A DNA stretch of 24,901 nucleotides from RZZS01 sp964498755 (GTDB taxonomy: Bacteria > Pseudomonadota > Alphaproteobacteria > Micavibrionales > Micavibrionaceae), in assembly GCA_964498755.1 (NCBI GenBank), contig CAZCIB010000035.1, forward strand, positions 1-24,901, written 5' to 3'. Shown here one piece after another: positions 8,144 to 16,192 of the stretch. Positions within the stretch are counted from its first letter, which is position 1. Each line of letters opens with the position of its first letter. The position numbers were made by a program, and so were the translations under genes. The notes under the pieces are model-generated. The model saw only the letters and a list, made by a program, of their open reading frames with translations, was not told where the DNA came from and did not search any database.

Positions 8144-9147
8144 TCCTTCCTCTCCATCTCCCGCCTGACCTTCCGCCACTCTCTTACGTTTTTATTGTGT
8201 TCGGCCAGTGTTTTGCCGAAGGCGTGGCCGCCTGTTCCGTCGGCGACGAAGTACAGGTATTCGTGTTCCGCCGGGTTCAGCGTGGCCTCAATGGCCGCGC
8301 GGCCGGGGTTGGCGATGGGGCCGGGCGGCAGGCCCGGATATTTGTACGTGTTATAGGGCGAGTCGATCTCAAGGTCTTTCCTGAGCAGCCGCCGCCCGAG
8401 CGGGCCTTTCCCCTCGTTTTCATGTTGGCCTTTGGTGATCGCGTAAATCACGGTCGGATCGGTCTGGAGCGGCATGCCGATTTCAAGGCGGTTGACGAAC
8501 ACGCCCGCAACTTTGGCGCGCTCCTCGCCGACGCCGGTTTCTTTCTCGACGATGGAGGCGAGGACAAGCGCCTCTTCCTTCGTATCGAAGGGCAGGTTTT
8601 CGGCGCGGCTTTCCCAGAGCGCGTTCAGCGTTTCCTCCATCGCGGCCCGCATGCGCGCGATAACCGCGCTGCGCGGCTCGTTGCGGGCGTAGCTGTATGT
8701 TTCAGGCAGAAGATAGCCCTCTTCGGGGATGTCCGTGATCTCGCCCTCCATATATTCGGCGGCGTTGATCAGGCGCACGATCTCGTAACTGGTGAGACCT
8801 TCGGGAATGGTAATCGCGCGGTTATAGACTTTCCCGCTTTCCAGCAGGGCCAGAATATCGCGCTGGCTCGCCCGCGCCGGAACCAGGTATTCGCCGGCTT
8901 TTAACTTGCTTTCCGCGCCGGACAGCCGCGCCGCGATCTTGAACACGAGCGGATGCTCGATCAGCTTTTCCTCTTCCAGCCTGCCCGCGATTTCCGCGAG
9001 GTGATCGCCGCGCGCGACGATAATAAACCTGTCCTCGCTGGACGCGCCGGGGGCGTCATAGACCTTGCCCGCCCAGATCACCGCAGCAACGGCCGCGATC
9101 ACGCCAACCGAGAACAAAAACCCGAAAAGTTTGAAGAAGAGTTTCAT
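8140..9147 (-). CDS. mltG: Endolytic murein transglycosylase MltG
   Basis: A 335-residue YceG-like (MltG) protein. It is anchored by one N-terminal membrane helix (residues ~5-26) with the domain in the periplasm, where it cleaves nascent glycan strands and sets their length. A LysM-like region (~40-105) precedes the catalytic domain. The active-site glutamate is E201 in ASIVEKET, and the conserved LQTDPTVIYA (227-236) and SPYNTY...GLPPGPI...P segments are all present. Length is normal for the family. AGGAT about nine bases before the ATG supports the start. It acts on the product of PBP-type synthases such as the PBP1A encoded further right. In many alphaproteobacteria mltG follows fabF; here no such neighbour is present, since a toxin-antitoxin locus lies upstream on the other strand. 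Confidence 0.95.
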   Translation of the reverse strand: MKLFFKLFGFLFSVGVIAAVAAVIWAGKVYDAPGASSEDRFIIVARGDHLAEIAGRLEEEKLIEHPLVFKIAARLSGAESKLKAGEYLVPARASQRDILALLESGKVYNRAITIPEGLTSYEIVRLINAAEYMEGEITDIPEEGYLLPETYSYARNEPRSAVIARMRAAMEETLNALWESRAENLPFDTKEEALVLASIVEKETGVGEERAKVAGVFVNRLEIGMPLQTDPTVIYAITKGQHENEGKGPLGRRLLRKDLEIDSPYNTYKYPGLPPGPIANPGRAAIEATLNPAEHEYLYFVADGTGGHAFGKTLAEHNKNVREWRKVRREMERKD

Positions 9148-9194
9148 AAGTTAAATCCTAACGGCGTATGCCAACCGCGCAAGTGAATTAGAAT

Positions 9195-9236
9195 AGAATA
9201 TATATTCTTGATTTTAGAATATATATTCTATATAAT
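9195..9236 (+). promoter_or_regulatory. Toxin-antitoxin promoter with two identical palindromic operators
   Basis: The perfect palindrome AGAATATATATTCT occurs twice, at 9195-9208 and 9216-9229, spaced exactly 21 bp (two helical turns) centre to centre. A -35 box TTGATT (9208-9213), a 17-base spacer and a consensus -10 TATAAT (9231-9236) interlock with the operators: the second palindrome fills the spacer and the first abuts the -35. This is the expected layout for autorepression by a ribbon-helix-helix antitoxin bound to its toxin. The start codon at 9243 lies seven bases after the -10, where transcription would begin. Confidence 0.8.
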
Positions 9237-9242
9237 GAACGT

Positions 9243-9482
9243 ATGAAGACAAGCCTGAACATAGACAACGACGTGTTTGATGCGGCGAAGCTTGCGGCCC
9301 TGCAAACGGGCAAACCGGTGAGCGAGATTATTTCGCGCTGGGCGGCGATTGGCTATGAAGCGGTTTCGGGCAAGGCCGCGCCGCCGAAAAACTTCAGCCC
9401 CGCCGATCTGGGCGGCGCGCCGCGCATGGACCTCACCCGCCGGAAAGACTGGATGGACGCGCTGGACGATGATCGCGCTTGA
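9243..9482 (+). CDS. Antitoxin of VapBC-type pair (ribbon-helix-helix)
   Basis: A 79-residue antitoxin. The N-terminal strand KTSLNIDNDVFDAAK followed by two helices matches ribbon-helix-helix (MetJ/Arc-type) VapB proteins, which dimerise and bind palindromic operators. The C-terminal part (residues ~47-79, Pro-rich then acidic, ending WMDALDDDRA) would be the flexible segment that blocks the toxin active site. It overlaps the toxin gene by 14 bases, which usually couples translation and keeps the antitoxin first. No ribosome binding site precedes the ATG, and the promoter places the transcript start at or next to the A of ATG, so the message is probably leaderless. Confidence 0.85.
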   Translation: MKTSLNIDNDVFDAAKLAALQTGKPVSEIISRWAAIGYEAVSGKAAPPKNFSPADLGGAPRMDLTRRKDWMDALDDDRA

Positions 9483-9900
9483 TACCAATATCGTCGTTCC
9501 TTTGCTGGTCGCCTCGCATCCGGATCATTACGCGCGAACGCGGGAATTCCTCGCTCTGAGCCAGTCCTTCTGTGTCACGGCCATTAATATGGGCGAGACG
9601 TTGCGGCTCCTCACGCATCCGAAAGTTTTTGAAAAGCCGATGCGTTTAAGCGGCGCCGTTGCGCATCTCGAGTCGTTCCTGGCGGAATTTTCCATCAGGG
9701 TCCTGTATGAAGACTACGCATGGTGGCGGGAACTCGCCCGACTGTCGGAAGGCCTTGCGGATATTTTCGGCAACGAGGTCTTTGACGCGCGCATTGCGCT
9801 GTGCTTGCGGTACAACGGCGTCCGGGAGATATGGACGATGGATGCGGACTTCCAGAAATACGATTTCCTTGCTCTCCACGGCCATCCCGGTTATGCATAG
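9469..9900 (+). CDS. PIN-domain toxin (VapC family)
   Basis: A 143-residue PIN-domain protein, the RNase toxin of a type II toxin-antitoxin system. VapC enzymes use a cluster of acidic residues with Mg/Mn to cut tRNA or rRNA and stop translation. The expected acids are present: D5 in ALDTN, E43 in NMGETLR, D106 in EVFDARIAL, and D125/D127 in TMDADF. The start at 9469 lies inside the antitoxin gene and gives the canonical PIN N-terminus MIALDTN; a longer reading frame upstream only shadows the antitoxin. All catalytic residues look intact, so the toxin should be active. It ends five bases before the M16 protease gene, so read-through into that housekeeping gene is likely. Confidence 0.88.
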   Translation: MIALDTNIVVPLLVASHPDHYARTREFLALSQSFCVTAINMGETLRLLTHPKVFEKPMRLSGAVAHLESFLAEFSIRVLYEDYAWWRELARLSEGLADIFGNEVFDARIALCLRYNGVREIWTMDADFQKYDFLALHGHPGYA

Positions 9901-9905
9901 ATCTT

Positions 9906-11165
9906 ATGAGCATCGAACTGAAAACACTCCCCAACGGTTTGCGCATTATCACCGAAGAAGTGCCCACGGTCGAAACGGCGGCGGTGGGTCTGTGGGCCGG
10001 GGTCGGCACGCGCAACGAGGACCTGACCTTTAACGGCGCCGCGCATATGGTCGAGCATATGCTCTTCAAGGGCACGCCGAGCCGCAGCGCGCAGGACATC
10101 GCCGAGCAGATCGAAAACGTGGGCGGGCATATGAACGCCTATACCAGCCGCGAAATCACGAGCTATCACGTACATTTGCTGAAAGAAGACGTGCGGCTCG
10201 GGCTGGACGTTCTCTCCGACATGATGACGAACGCGCTCCTGCCGGAAGAAGAGGTCGAGCGCGAGCGTCATGTCATCCTTCAGGAAATCGGCATGACCTA
10301 TGACACGCCGGATGATTATATTTTCGACATGTACCAGATGGCGGCCTATCCGGGGCAGGGCCTCGGCGCGCCGATACTGGGCAACGCGGAAATCATCTCC
10401 AACATGAAGCGCGACGCGCTCCAGGCCTATATTGACGCGCATTATCACACCGGAAATGTGGTGGTCGCGGTCGCAGGAAATATCCGGCATCAGGACGTGC
10501 AGGACATGGCCGCCGATATGCTTGGCGGTTTGCGGCAAGGCGAAACCGAGCAGTATCCGCCCGCAGACTACAAGGGCGGAGATACGCGGCAGGAAAGGCC
10601 GCTCGAGCAGTCTCATATCGTGCTTGGCTTTCGGGGCATTCCGAAAACCGATGACCGCTTTATGGCGGCGAGCGTTCTTGCGACCCTGACCGGCGGCGGC
10701 CTGTCCTCGCGCCTGTTTCAGGAAATCCGCGAACGCCGCGGCCTCGTCTATTCGATCTTCTCCGCGCATAGCGGCTATTATGATGACGGGCAGTTCGAGA
10801 TTTACGCGGGGACGGGGCCGGATAAACTGCCGGAGCTTGTGCCTGTTTTGTGCGACGAGGTCCTGAGACTGTCGCAGGATATTACGGAGGAAGAGCTGGC
10901 CCGCGCCAAGGCGCAGCGCCGGTCTTCCCTGCTCATGAGCCGGGAATCGATGATGCACCGCACGGACAGGCTGGCCAAGCATCTGATCACGTTCGGCAAA
11001 AAATTCGATATCCGAGATGAGCTGGACAGGCTTAACGCCGTCAGCGTTCTGGATGTGAAAAACGCCGCCAAAACGATTTTTTCCGCGAAGCCGACTTTGG
11101 CCGCCCTCGGGCCGCTGGAACAGCTGGAGCCCTACGAAACAACCGAAAAACGTATCGCCGCCTGA
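9906..11165 (+). CDS. M16 family zinc metallopeptidase (pitrilysin / processing-peptidase-like)
   Basis: A 419-residue M16B peptidase related to mitochondrial processing peptidase beta subunit and PqqL/YmxG-type proteins. The inverted zinc motif HxxEH is complete (H47, E50, H51 in AAHMVEHMLFKG), and the distal ligand E127 (LQEIGM) sits 76 residues later, as expected. Two homologous halves are discernible, the second containing the usual R-Y-like GLVYSIFS segment. There is no signal peptide, so it is probably cytoplasmic; such proteins degrade peptides or small proteins. I chose the ATG at 9906 because the family normally begins a few residues before LPNGLRI; a longer frame overlaps the toxin. 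It lacks a convincing ribosome binding site, perhaps relying on coupling to the toxin gene. The acetyltransferase follows within a few dozen bases. Confidence 0.93.
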   Translation: MSIELKTLPNGLRIITEEVPTVETAAVGLWAGVGTRNEDLTFNGAAHMVEHMLFKGTPSRSAQDIAEQIENVGGHMNAYTSREITSYHVHLLKEDVRLGLDVLSDMMTNALLPEEEVERERHVILQEIGMTYDTPDDYIFDMYQMAAYPGQGLGAPILGNAEIISNMKRDALQAYIDAHYHTGNVVVAVAGNIRHQDVQDMAADMLGGLRQGETEQYPPADYKGGDTRQERPLEQSHIVLGFRGIPKTDDRFMAASVLATLTGGGLSSRLFQEIRERRGLVYSIFSAHSGYYDDGQFEIYAGTGPDKLPELVPVLCDEVLRLSQDITEEELARAKAQRRSSLLMSRESMMHRTDRLAKHLITFGKKFDIRDELDRLNAVSVLDVKNAAKTIFSAKPTLAALGPLEQLEPYETTEKRIAA

Positions 11166-11224
11166 GCATGGTCTGGCCGTTATTCAAACCGGACAAAAAA
11201 ACAGAGACAATTCCGGAGGAATCC

Positions 11225-11797
11225 ATGCCGGACATCAGGCTTGCCGGCGCGCGCGTGATCCTGCGTCCGCCGAAAGCCGAAGACTGGGCCGCATGGGCCG
11301 AAGTGCGCGAAAGAAATATGGAGCATCTTGCGCCTTTCGAGCCGCTCTGGCCGGACGACTGCCTTTCGGAAAATTTCTTTATGCGGCGTCTCCGGCGTCA
11401 GACGCGCGAGTGGAAGGACGGTCGGGGTTATCCGTTCCTGATCTTCAAGCGCAGAACGGGCGCGTTAATCGGCGGCGTGAATATTAACAACGTCGTGCGC
11501 GGCGCGGCGCAGTTCGCCTCGCTCGGGTACTGGCTGTCTGAAGACGCGCAGGGGCAGGGTTATATGTCCGAGTCCCTGACGAAGATTATCGATCTGTCCT
11601 TTAACCGTTTGCGCCTGCACAGGCTGAACGCGTCCTGCATGCCGCATAACGCGCGCAGCATAGCCTTGCTTGAGCGGCTTGGCTTTGTTGAAGAGGGATT
11701 TGCCAAAGCCTATATCCAGATCAATGGAATCTGGGAGGATCATTTACTGTTCGGGCTTACAGGGGAAGACTTTAAAAAAACCGGTCAAAGGCGATAA
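11225..11797 (+). CDS. GNAT acetyltransferase, RimJ/RimL-like
   Basis: A ~190-residue GNAT-fold N-acetyltransferase similar to RimJ/RimL, which acetylate the N-terminal amine of ribosomal proteins using acetyl-CoA. Visible marks are the N-terminal strand ARVILRPPKAEDW, the LGYWLSEDAQGQGYMSE acetyl-CoA loop (QGQGY is the pyrophosphate-binding turn), and the late NARSIALLERLGFVEEG motif typical of the family. I placed the start at 11225 because GGAGG lies five bases upstream and family members begin here. An in-frame ATG at 11168 would add 19 residues and sits two bases after the protease stop but has no ribosome binding site. The two genes are likely one transcript. The 3' end overlaps convergent dgkA by 26 bases. 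Confidence 0.88.
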   Translation: MPDIRLAGARVILRPPKAEDWAAWAEVRERNMEHLAPFEPLWPDDCLSENFFMRRLRRQTREWKDGRGYPFLIFKRRTGALIGGVNINNVVRGAAQFASLGYWLSEDAQGQGYMSESLTKIIDLSFNRLRLHRLNASCMPHNARSIALLERLGFVEEGFAKAYIQINGIWEDHLLFGLTGEDFKKTGQRR

Positions 11798-12167
11798 GGC
11801 CCCAGACGGTCAGAGCCAGAAGGACGCTTAAAAACACGGCGGCGCTACCCATGTCTTTGGATTCTTTTGAGAGCTCATGACGCTCAAAGGAAATGCGGTC
11901 AATCGCCCGTTCGATGCCGGTATTGAGAAGCTCGACAATCAGCATCAGAAACGTGACGCCAATTAAAAGAACGCGCTCGACGGAAGTTTCGCCAAGCCAG
12001 AAGGCCGCCGGGATCATAAGCGCGGCCATGAAAACCTCCTGCCGGAAGGCTTCCTCGGTGCGCATGCAGGCGCGAATGCCATGGACGGAAAAAATGAACG
12101 CGTTGCAAATACGGCGCAGGCCCGTATTGTTCTGGGGGATGCCCGTTTCCAGATTTTCAACGCTCAT
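11772..12167 (-). CDS. dgkA: Diacylglycerol kinase DgkA
   Basis: A 131-residue small integral membrane kinase that phosphorylates diacylglycerol (or undecaprenol in related proteins) with ATP, recycling lipid released by envelope glycan synthesis. Three membrane helices are visible (~50-66, ~67-83 and ~108-127). The signature ELLNTGIERAIDR and the HELSKESKDMGSAAV block match the DgkA active site, including the conserved Glu, Asn, Lys, Asp and Gly-Ser-Ala positions. Length is near the E. coli protein (122). AGAGG lies about ten bases before the ATG. It converges on the acetyltransferase gene and shares the strand of yqgE to its right, with about 68 bases between them. Confidence 0.95.
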   Translation of the reverse strand: MSVENLETGIPQNNTGLRRICNAFIFSVHGIRACMRTEEAFRQEVFMAALMIPAAFWLGETSVERVLLIGVTFLMLIVELLNTGIERAIDRISFERHELSKESKDMGSAAVFLSVLLALTVWGLIAFDRFF

Positions 12168-12235
12168 GATACCACACCTCTACGCCACACCAGCCAAAAG
12201 CGTACCGGGAGTATGCTGAAAAGTCTATATATAAC

Positions 12236-12817
12236 TTAAGCGCGCCCTGCCGCAGTCGAGAGCATGGAAGGATTAATGCCGATTTGCCCCATGGACGTGA
12301 CCCATCTCTGCGCGGGATCGGTATCAAATATCAATTCCGGCGTCGGCTGCGCCGTCATCCATGCGTTTTGCTGCAATTCCTCGTCAAGCTGGCCCGGGCT
12401 CCACCCGGCGTAACCCAGAACGAACAGCATTTTCTGAGGCCCTTTGCCGCCGGCGACGGCTTTGAGCGCGTCAACCGTTCCGGTTACGCTGATATCGTCA
12501 GTGACCCTGATCGTATCCGGCTGGCTGAATTCAGGCGAATGTATCAGAAAGCCGCGCGCAGGCTCGACGGGCCCTCCCGCATATACGGGAATATCAAGCT
12601 CCTGAAGGACATTTTTTTCGCTGTTTTCGAGCTTTATCTGTTTGAGCAGGTCACTAAAATCAAGGCCGCCGATCACGTGATTGATGACGAGGCCCATGGC
12701 GCCATTCTCGTCATGCGCGCAAATAAAAACGACGGCGCGGTGAAAACGGGGATCTCCAAGTGTCGGCATGGCGAGAAGAAGCTGGCCTACCAGAAAGTTT
12801 TCGGTTTTGGAGCCCAT
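12236..12817 (-). CDS. YqgE/AlgH family protein (DUF179)
   Basis: A ~193-residue YqgE/AlgH protein of unknown biochemical function; the family is widespread in proteobacteria and was linked to alginate regulation in Pseudomonas (AlgH). Family hallmarks are visible: LVGQLLLAMPTLGDPRF at the start, VVFICAHDENGAMGLVINH, YAGGPVEPARGFLIHS, and the C-terminal LFVLGYAGWSPGQLDEEL. I start at the Met giving MGSKTENFLVGQ because AGGGA precedes it and family members begin here; an in-frame ATG at 12853 would add 12 lysine-rich residues. It is divergent from the DsbD-like gene, a neighbourhood I associate with alphaproteobacteria. Confidence 0.93.
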   Translation of the reverse strand: MGSKTENFLVGQLLLAMPTLGDPRFHRAVVFICAHDENGAMGLVINHVIGGLDFSDLLKQIKLENSEKNVLQELDIPVYAGGPVEPARGFLIHSPEFSQPDTIRVTDDISVTGTVDALKAVAGGKGPQKMLFVLGYAGWSPGQLDEELQQNAWMTAQPTPELIFDTDPAQRWVTSMGQIGINPSMLSTAAGRA

Positions 12818-12899
12818 AAATTTCCCTGCTTTCTCTTTTTCTATTCGTACCAATCAAGTTATATTTTATTGAGAAGATTGCAAACGGAATAAATTCAGG

Positions 12900-13727
12900 A
12901 TGACGGGTAAATTTTTCGGCGCAGCCTTAATGTTCATTATGTTCGCGCTCGGCGTAAATCCGGCCTTCGCCGTGACGTCTGACTGGACGGAAAGCGAGAG
13001 GCTCAAGTTCAGGATCGTCGCAAGCGCGGCGGATGAAGCAGGCGCAGTCCGCGGCGCATTTGAAATCAATCTGGCCGGGGGCTGGCATACATACTGGCGT
13101 ACCCCGGGGGATTCGGGGCTGGCGCCCGAGCTGGATTTTGAAGACTCTGAAAATGTTGAGACAATAGGAATCGAATGGCCTCTGCCGCAGCGTTTCGAGC
13201 ATTACGGCCTTTATACGTTTGGCTATGAAGGCAGGTTTTTCCTGCCGTTTAGCGTTCGAAAGGCGAATCCGGCAAAAGACCTGACTTTGAACGTCGATGC
13301 GAAAATCATGGTTTGCAAGGTGATTTGCGTGCCGGAGAGCGTTCAGGCGGAACTCGAGATTCCGGCCAGGTTCCGGCAGGATCCGGAACTCGAATCCCGC
13401 CTGCGCGATGTTCGCGAGAAAATTCCTGTCCAGGACGATACGCCGGGCCTGCGCATTGAGAACGCCGTGGTCAGCAAGGACATGCTCGTTGTAACCGTTT
13501 TTGCGCAGCACGGGATGGATGACACGGATCTGTTCGTTGAAGCGGAGGGCCTGACGATCTCCGCGCCTCCAGAAATCGCTCTTTTTTCGGGGGATGTGCG
13601 CCGGGCGCATCTTAAAATTCCTGCGCCGCCGGACGTTGAGAATTTCGCAGACGCCCTTACCGGCAAAAAAACGGTTCTGACCCTGTCGAACCGGGGACGG
13701 GCGGTTGAGAAAGAGATCGTTTTTTAG
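12900..13727 (+). CDS. Secreted DsbD-alpha-domain-like protein
   Basis: A 275-residue exported protein. A signal peptide occupies residues 1-24 (hydrophobic core, likely cleaved after AFA). The mature part matches the N-terminal (alpha) domain of thiol-disulfide interchange protein DsbD/ScsB, with GGWHTYWRTPGDSGLAPEL (60-78) and a VCKVICVPE segment carrying C139 and C143, which would form the redox pair. Full DsbD has a transmembrane beta domain and a thioredoxin-like gamma domain; neither is present here, so electrons must come from another partner or the protein only binds or chaperones. The beta-sandwich fold continues to the C-terminus. The start has AGGA directly abutting the ATG, an unusually tight arrangement. 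It is transcribed away from yqgE. Confidence 0.85.
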   Translation: MTGKFFGAALMFIMFALGVNPAFAVTSDWTESERLKFRIVASAADEAGAVRGAFEINLAGGWHTYWRTPGDSGLAPELDFEDSENVETIGIEWPLPQRFEHYGLYTFGYEGRFFLPFSVRKANPAKDLTLNVDAKIMVCKVICVPESVQAELEIPARFRQDPELESRLRDVREKIPVQDDTPGLRIENAVVSKDMLVVTVFAQHGMDDTDLFVEAEGLTISAPPEIALFSGDVRRAHLKIPAPPDVENFADALTGKKTVLTLSNRGRAVEKEIVF

Positions 13728-13742
13728 CTGGAAGTTCGTGCC

Positions 13743-16151
13743 CTAATAAAGCCCGCCCGTTCCCGTAATAGCGGCGTTGGCTTCGGGGCTGCTTCCGGAA
13801 GTAGGCATCAGGGAAATCCCCCGCCCGTCGAGAATATAGACTTGCGAGGTTGGTTCGGTCCCGGCCAGAAAGGCTTCCCAGATCACTTTTTCGTCGCCGG
13901 GTTCGGCGCGCGTTCCGTCGTTCGCGTCGATGCGGACCTGACGAATACCCGGAGGCACGCGGAAGGGCATAGGCGGCTCGTTTTCAAGGGCCTCTTGCAT
14001 AAAGCTTTTGAAAATTGGCGCGGCGACGGATGATCCCGTGGCGCGGCGGCCCAGTCTTTTCGGCTCGTCATAACCGACAAAAACGCCGACGACAAGATCG
14101 GGCGAAAATCCGATAAACCATGTGTCCTTTGAATCGTTGGTCGTTCCGGTCTTCCCGGCGAGCGGACGCCCAAGCTGGCCGACGCGCGTTGCGGTCCCGC
14201 GCTGCACGACGCCCTCGAGCATGGAGACGATCTGATAGGCATGGCGCGGGTCGGCGATTTCCTCGCGCGTATCCGGAATCTCGGGTACATCCTGACCTGT
14301 CCACTGAATGAGCGGGCCGCAGGTATCGCATGCGCGCGTGTCGTGGGCGAAGACCGTATCCCCGCGCCGGTCCTGAATCCGGTCGACAAAGGTTGGGTAA
14401 ATCTTTTTCCCGCCATTGACGAACTGGGCGTATCCCGCCGTCAGGCGCAGCAAAGTTGTCTCGACCGAGCCGAGCGCCGCCGATAGAAAAGGCTGCATTT
14501 CTTCGACGACTCCGAATTCCTTGGCGGACTCGATGATGGTCTCCATGCCCACATAATCGGCGAGCCGCACCGTCATCAGGTTCCGGGATTTTTCAATGCC
14601 CACGCGCACGGGCGTCGGGCCGTAATATTCGCCGGAGTAGTTCTGCGGCCGCCACATGACGCCGGGACGCTGCTCAATGACGAACGGCGCGTCCAGCACA
14701 AGCGTGGCGGGCGTAAATCCGTTCTCAAGCGCCGTCACGTAGACAAACGGCTTGAAGGCCGAACCGGGTTGCCGCCAGGCTTGCGTTGCCCGGTTAAACT
14801 CGCTGCTCTCGTATTTCCAGCCGCCCTGCATGGCGAGGACACGGCCCGTATGCGGGTCGAGCGCAATCAGCGCGCCCTGCACGGCAGGGATTTGCCGTAG
14901 CTGGTAAACGTTTTCCCTTTCCGCGTCCGGCTCGACAAGAACGACTTCACCGGCTTCAAGCAAATTGCGCACGCTTCCGAGGTTCGTTTTCGTCCATGCG
15001 AGATATTCAAGCAATATCTTGCCCCGCTCGCCGCCGATCAGGCCGACCTCGGCCTCCCCGGCGGAAACGCTCAAAACTGCGGCCATTTCCCATTCAGGCA
15101 GCTTGTTCTCCGGGGCTTCGAAGTTCACAAGCCCAGCCTGCCAGTCGTCGATGTTTTCGAGCTTTCCAAGCGCGCCGCGCCAGCCGCGTTTCCGGTCAAA
15201 GGCCATCAGGCCTTCGCGCAACGACTCGACAGCAATGCCCTGCAGCCTTGGGTCGATGCTGGTTCGCACGGCGTAACCGCCGCCATACAGCCCTTCCTGT
15301 TTATAGCGTGCAATCAGCTCGCGCCGGACCTCCTCCGCGAAGTAGGGCGCAACAACGGTGTCTTCCCGGCCTTCCGTCATTTCGAGCGGCTTGGCCATGG
15401 CGATTTCTGCTTCGGCGTCCGTGATGAAACCGTCCTCGGCCAGACGCCCGATGACCCAGTTGCGCCGCTCTAACGCGCGGTCGTGATGGCGCACGGGATG
15501 ATAATTATTCGGCGCTTTCGGCAGCGCGGCGAGATAGGCGGCCTCATGCAGTTCCAGCTCGTCAAGGCTTTTGTCGAAATATTTCAGGGCCGCCGCCGCC
15601 ACGCCGTGCGCGCCGCCGCCGAGATAAATCTCGTTCAGGTAGAGTTCCAGAAGCCTGTTTTTGCTCAGGGCGCGTTCCATGCGCAGCGCCAGAATGGCTT
15701 CGCGGAATTTTCTCTCGAAGGACACTTCGTTCGTCAGCAGGAAGTTTTTCGCGACTTGCTGCGTGATCGTGGAAGCCCCGATCAGGCGTTTGCCTGACTG
15801 AATGTTTTGCAGGTTCTGGATCGAGGCGCGGATAATTGCTTCGTAATCGAGGCCGTTATGCGCGTAAAATTTCTGGTCCTCGGCGGAAATAAACGCCTGC
15901 TTGACGACGTCCGGAATGGCTTCGATCGGCACGAAGACCCGCTTTTGCTCGGCGTATTCCTCCAGCAGGCGCCCGTCCCCCGCGTAGAGCCGCGTCACGA
16001 TCGGCGGCTCGTAATCCTTGAGTTGGCGGTAATCGGGCAGGTCCTGCCCGTAATAGCTGATCGCGAAAACGACCACGCCAATCGCCGCGATTCCGCCAAT
16101 GAAACCGAGCGAGAGCAGAGTCATTAAAAGTCCTAGAAAAAACCGCCTCAT
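13743..16151 (-). CDS. mrcA: Class A penicillin-binding protein 1A
   Basis: An 802-residue bifunctional peptidoglycan synthase anchored by one N-terminal membrane helix (~7-32). The GT51 glycosyltransferase domain (~55-235) has its catalytic Glu at E91 in EDQKFYAHNG, plus GASTITQQVAKN and RKFREAILALRMER. A PCB-OB-type insertion lies at about 320-420. The transpeptidase domain carries S464-A-F-K467, S522-R-N and K667-T-G-T-T, the full penicillin-binding set. It polymerises lipid II and crosslinks stem peptides in the periplasm. Length agrees with alphaproteobacterial PBP1A. In many relatives an amidase gene stands beside it; here its upstream neighbour, divergently transcribed, is the VanX-like dipeptidase. 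Confidence 0.97.
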   Translation of the reverse strand: MRRFFLGLLMTLLSLGFIGGIAAIGVVVFAISYYGQDLPDYRQLKDYEPPIVTRLYAGDGRLLEEYAEQKRVFVPIEAIPDVVKQAFISAEDQKFYAHNGLDYEAIIRASIQNLQNIQSGKRLIGASTITQQVAKNFLLTNEVSFERKFREAILALRMERALSKNRLLELYLNEIYLGGGAHGVAAAALKYFDKSLDELELHEAAYLAALPKAPNNYHPVRHHDRALERRNWVIGRLAEDGFITDAEAEIAMAKPLEMTEGREDTVVAPYFAEEVRRELIARYKQEGLYGGGYAVRTSIDPRLQGIAVESLREGLMAFDRKRGWRGALGKLENIDDWQAGLVNFEAPENKLPEWEMAAVLSVSAGEAEVGLIGGERGKILLEYLAWTKTNLGSVRNLLEAGEVVLVEPDAERENVYQLRQIPAVQGALIALDPHTGRVLAMQGGWKYESSEFNRATQAWRQPGSAFKPFVYVTALENGFTPATLVLDAPFVIEQRPGVMWRPQNYSGEYYGPTPVRVGIEKSRNLMTVRLADYVGMETIIESAKEFGVVEEMQPFLSAALGSVETTLLRLTAGYAQFVNGGKKIYPTFVDRIQDRRGDTVFAHDTRACDTCGPLIQWTGQDVPEIPDTREEIADPRHAYQIVSMLEGVVQRGTATRVGQLGRPLAGKTGTTNDSKDTWFIGFSPDLVVGVFVGYDEPKRLGRRATGSSVAAPIFKSFMQEALENEPPMPFRVPPGIRQVRIDANDGTRAEPGDEKVIWEAFLAGTEPTSQVYILDGRGISLMPTSGSSPEANAAITGTGGLY

Positions 16152-16192
16152 AATGCCTTTATATACACATGATTGAGACAGGATAAAGGCAA

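Noticed and set aside
9891..10982. 363-residue minus-strand frame opposite the M16 gene
   Set aside because: The plus-strand protein has a full HxxEH...E zinc site; the antisense frame shows no family features.
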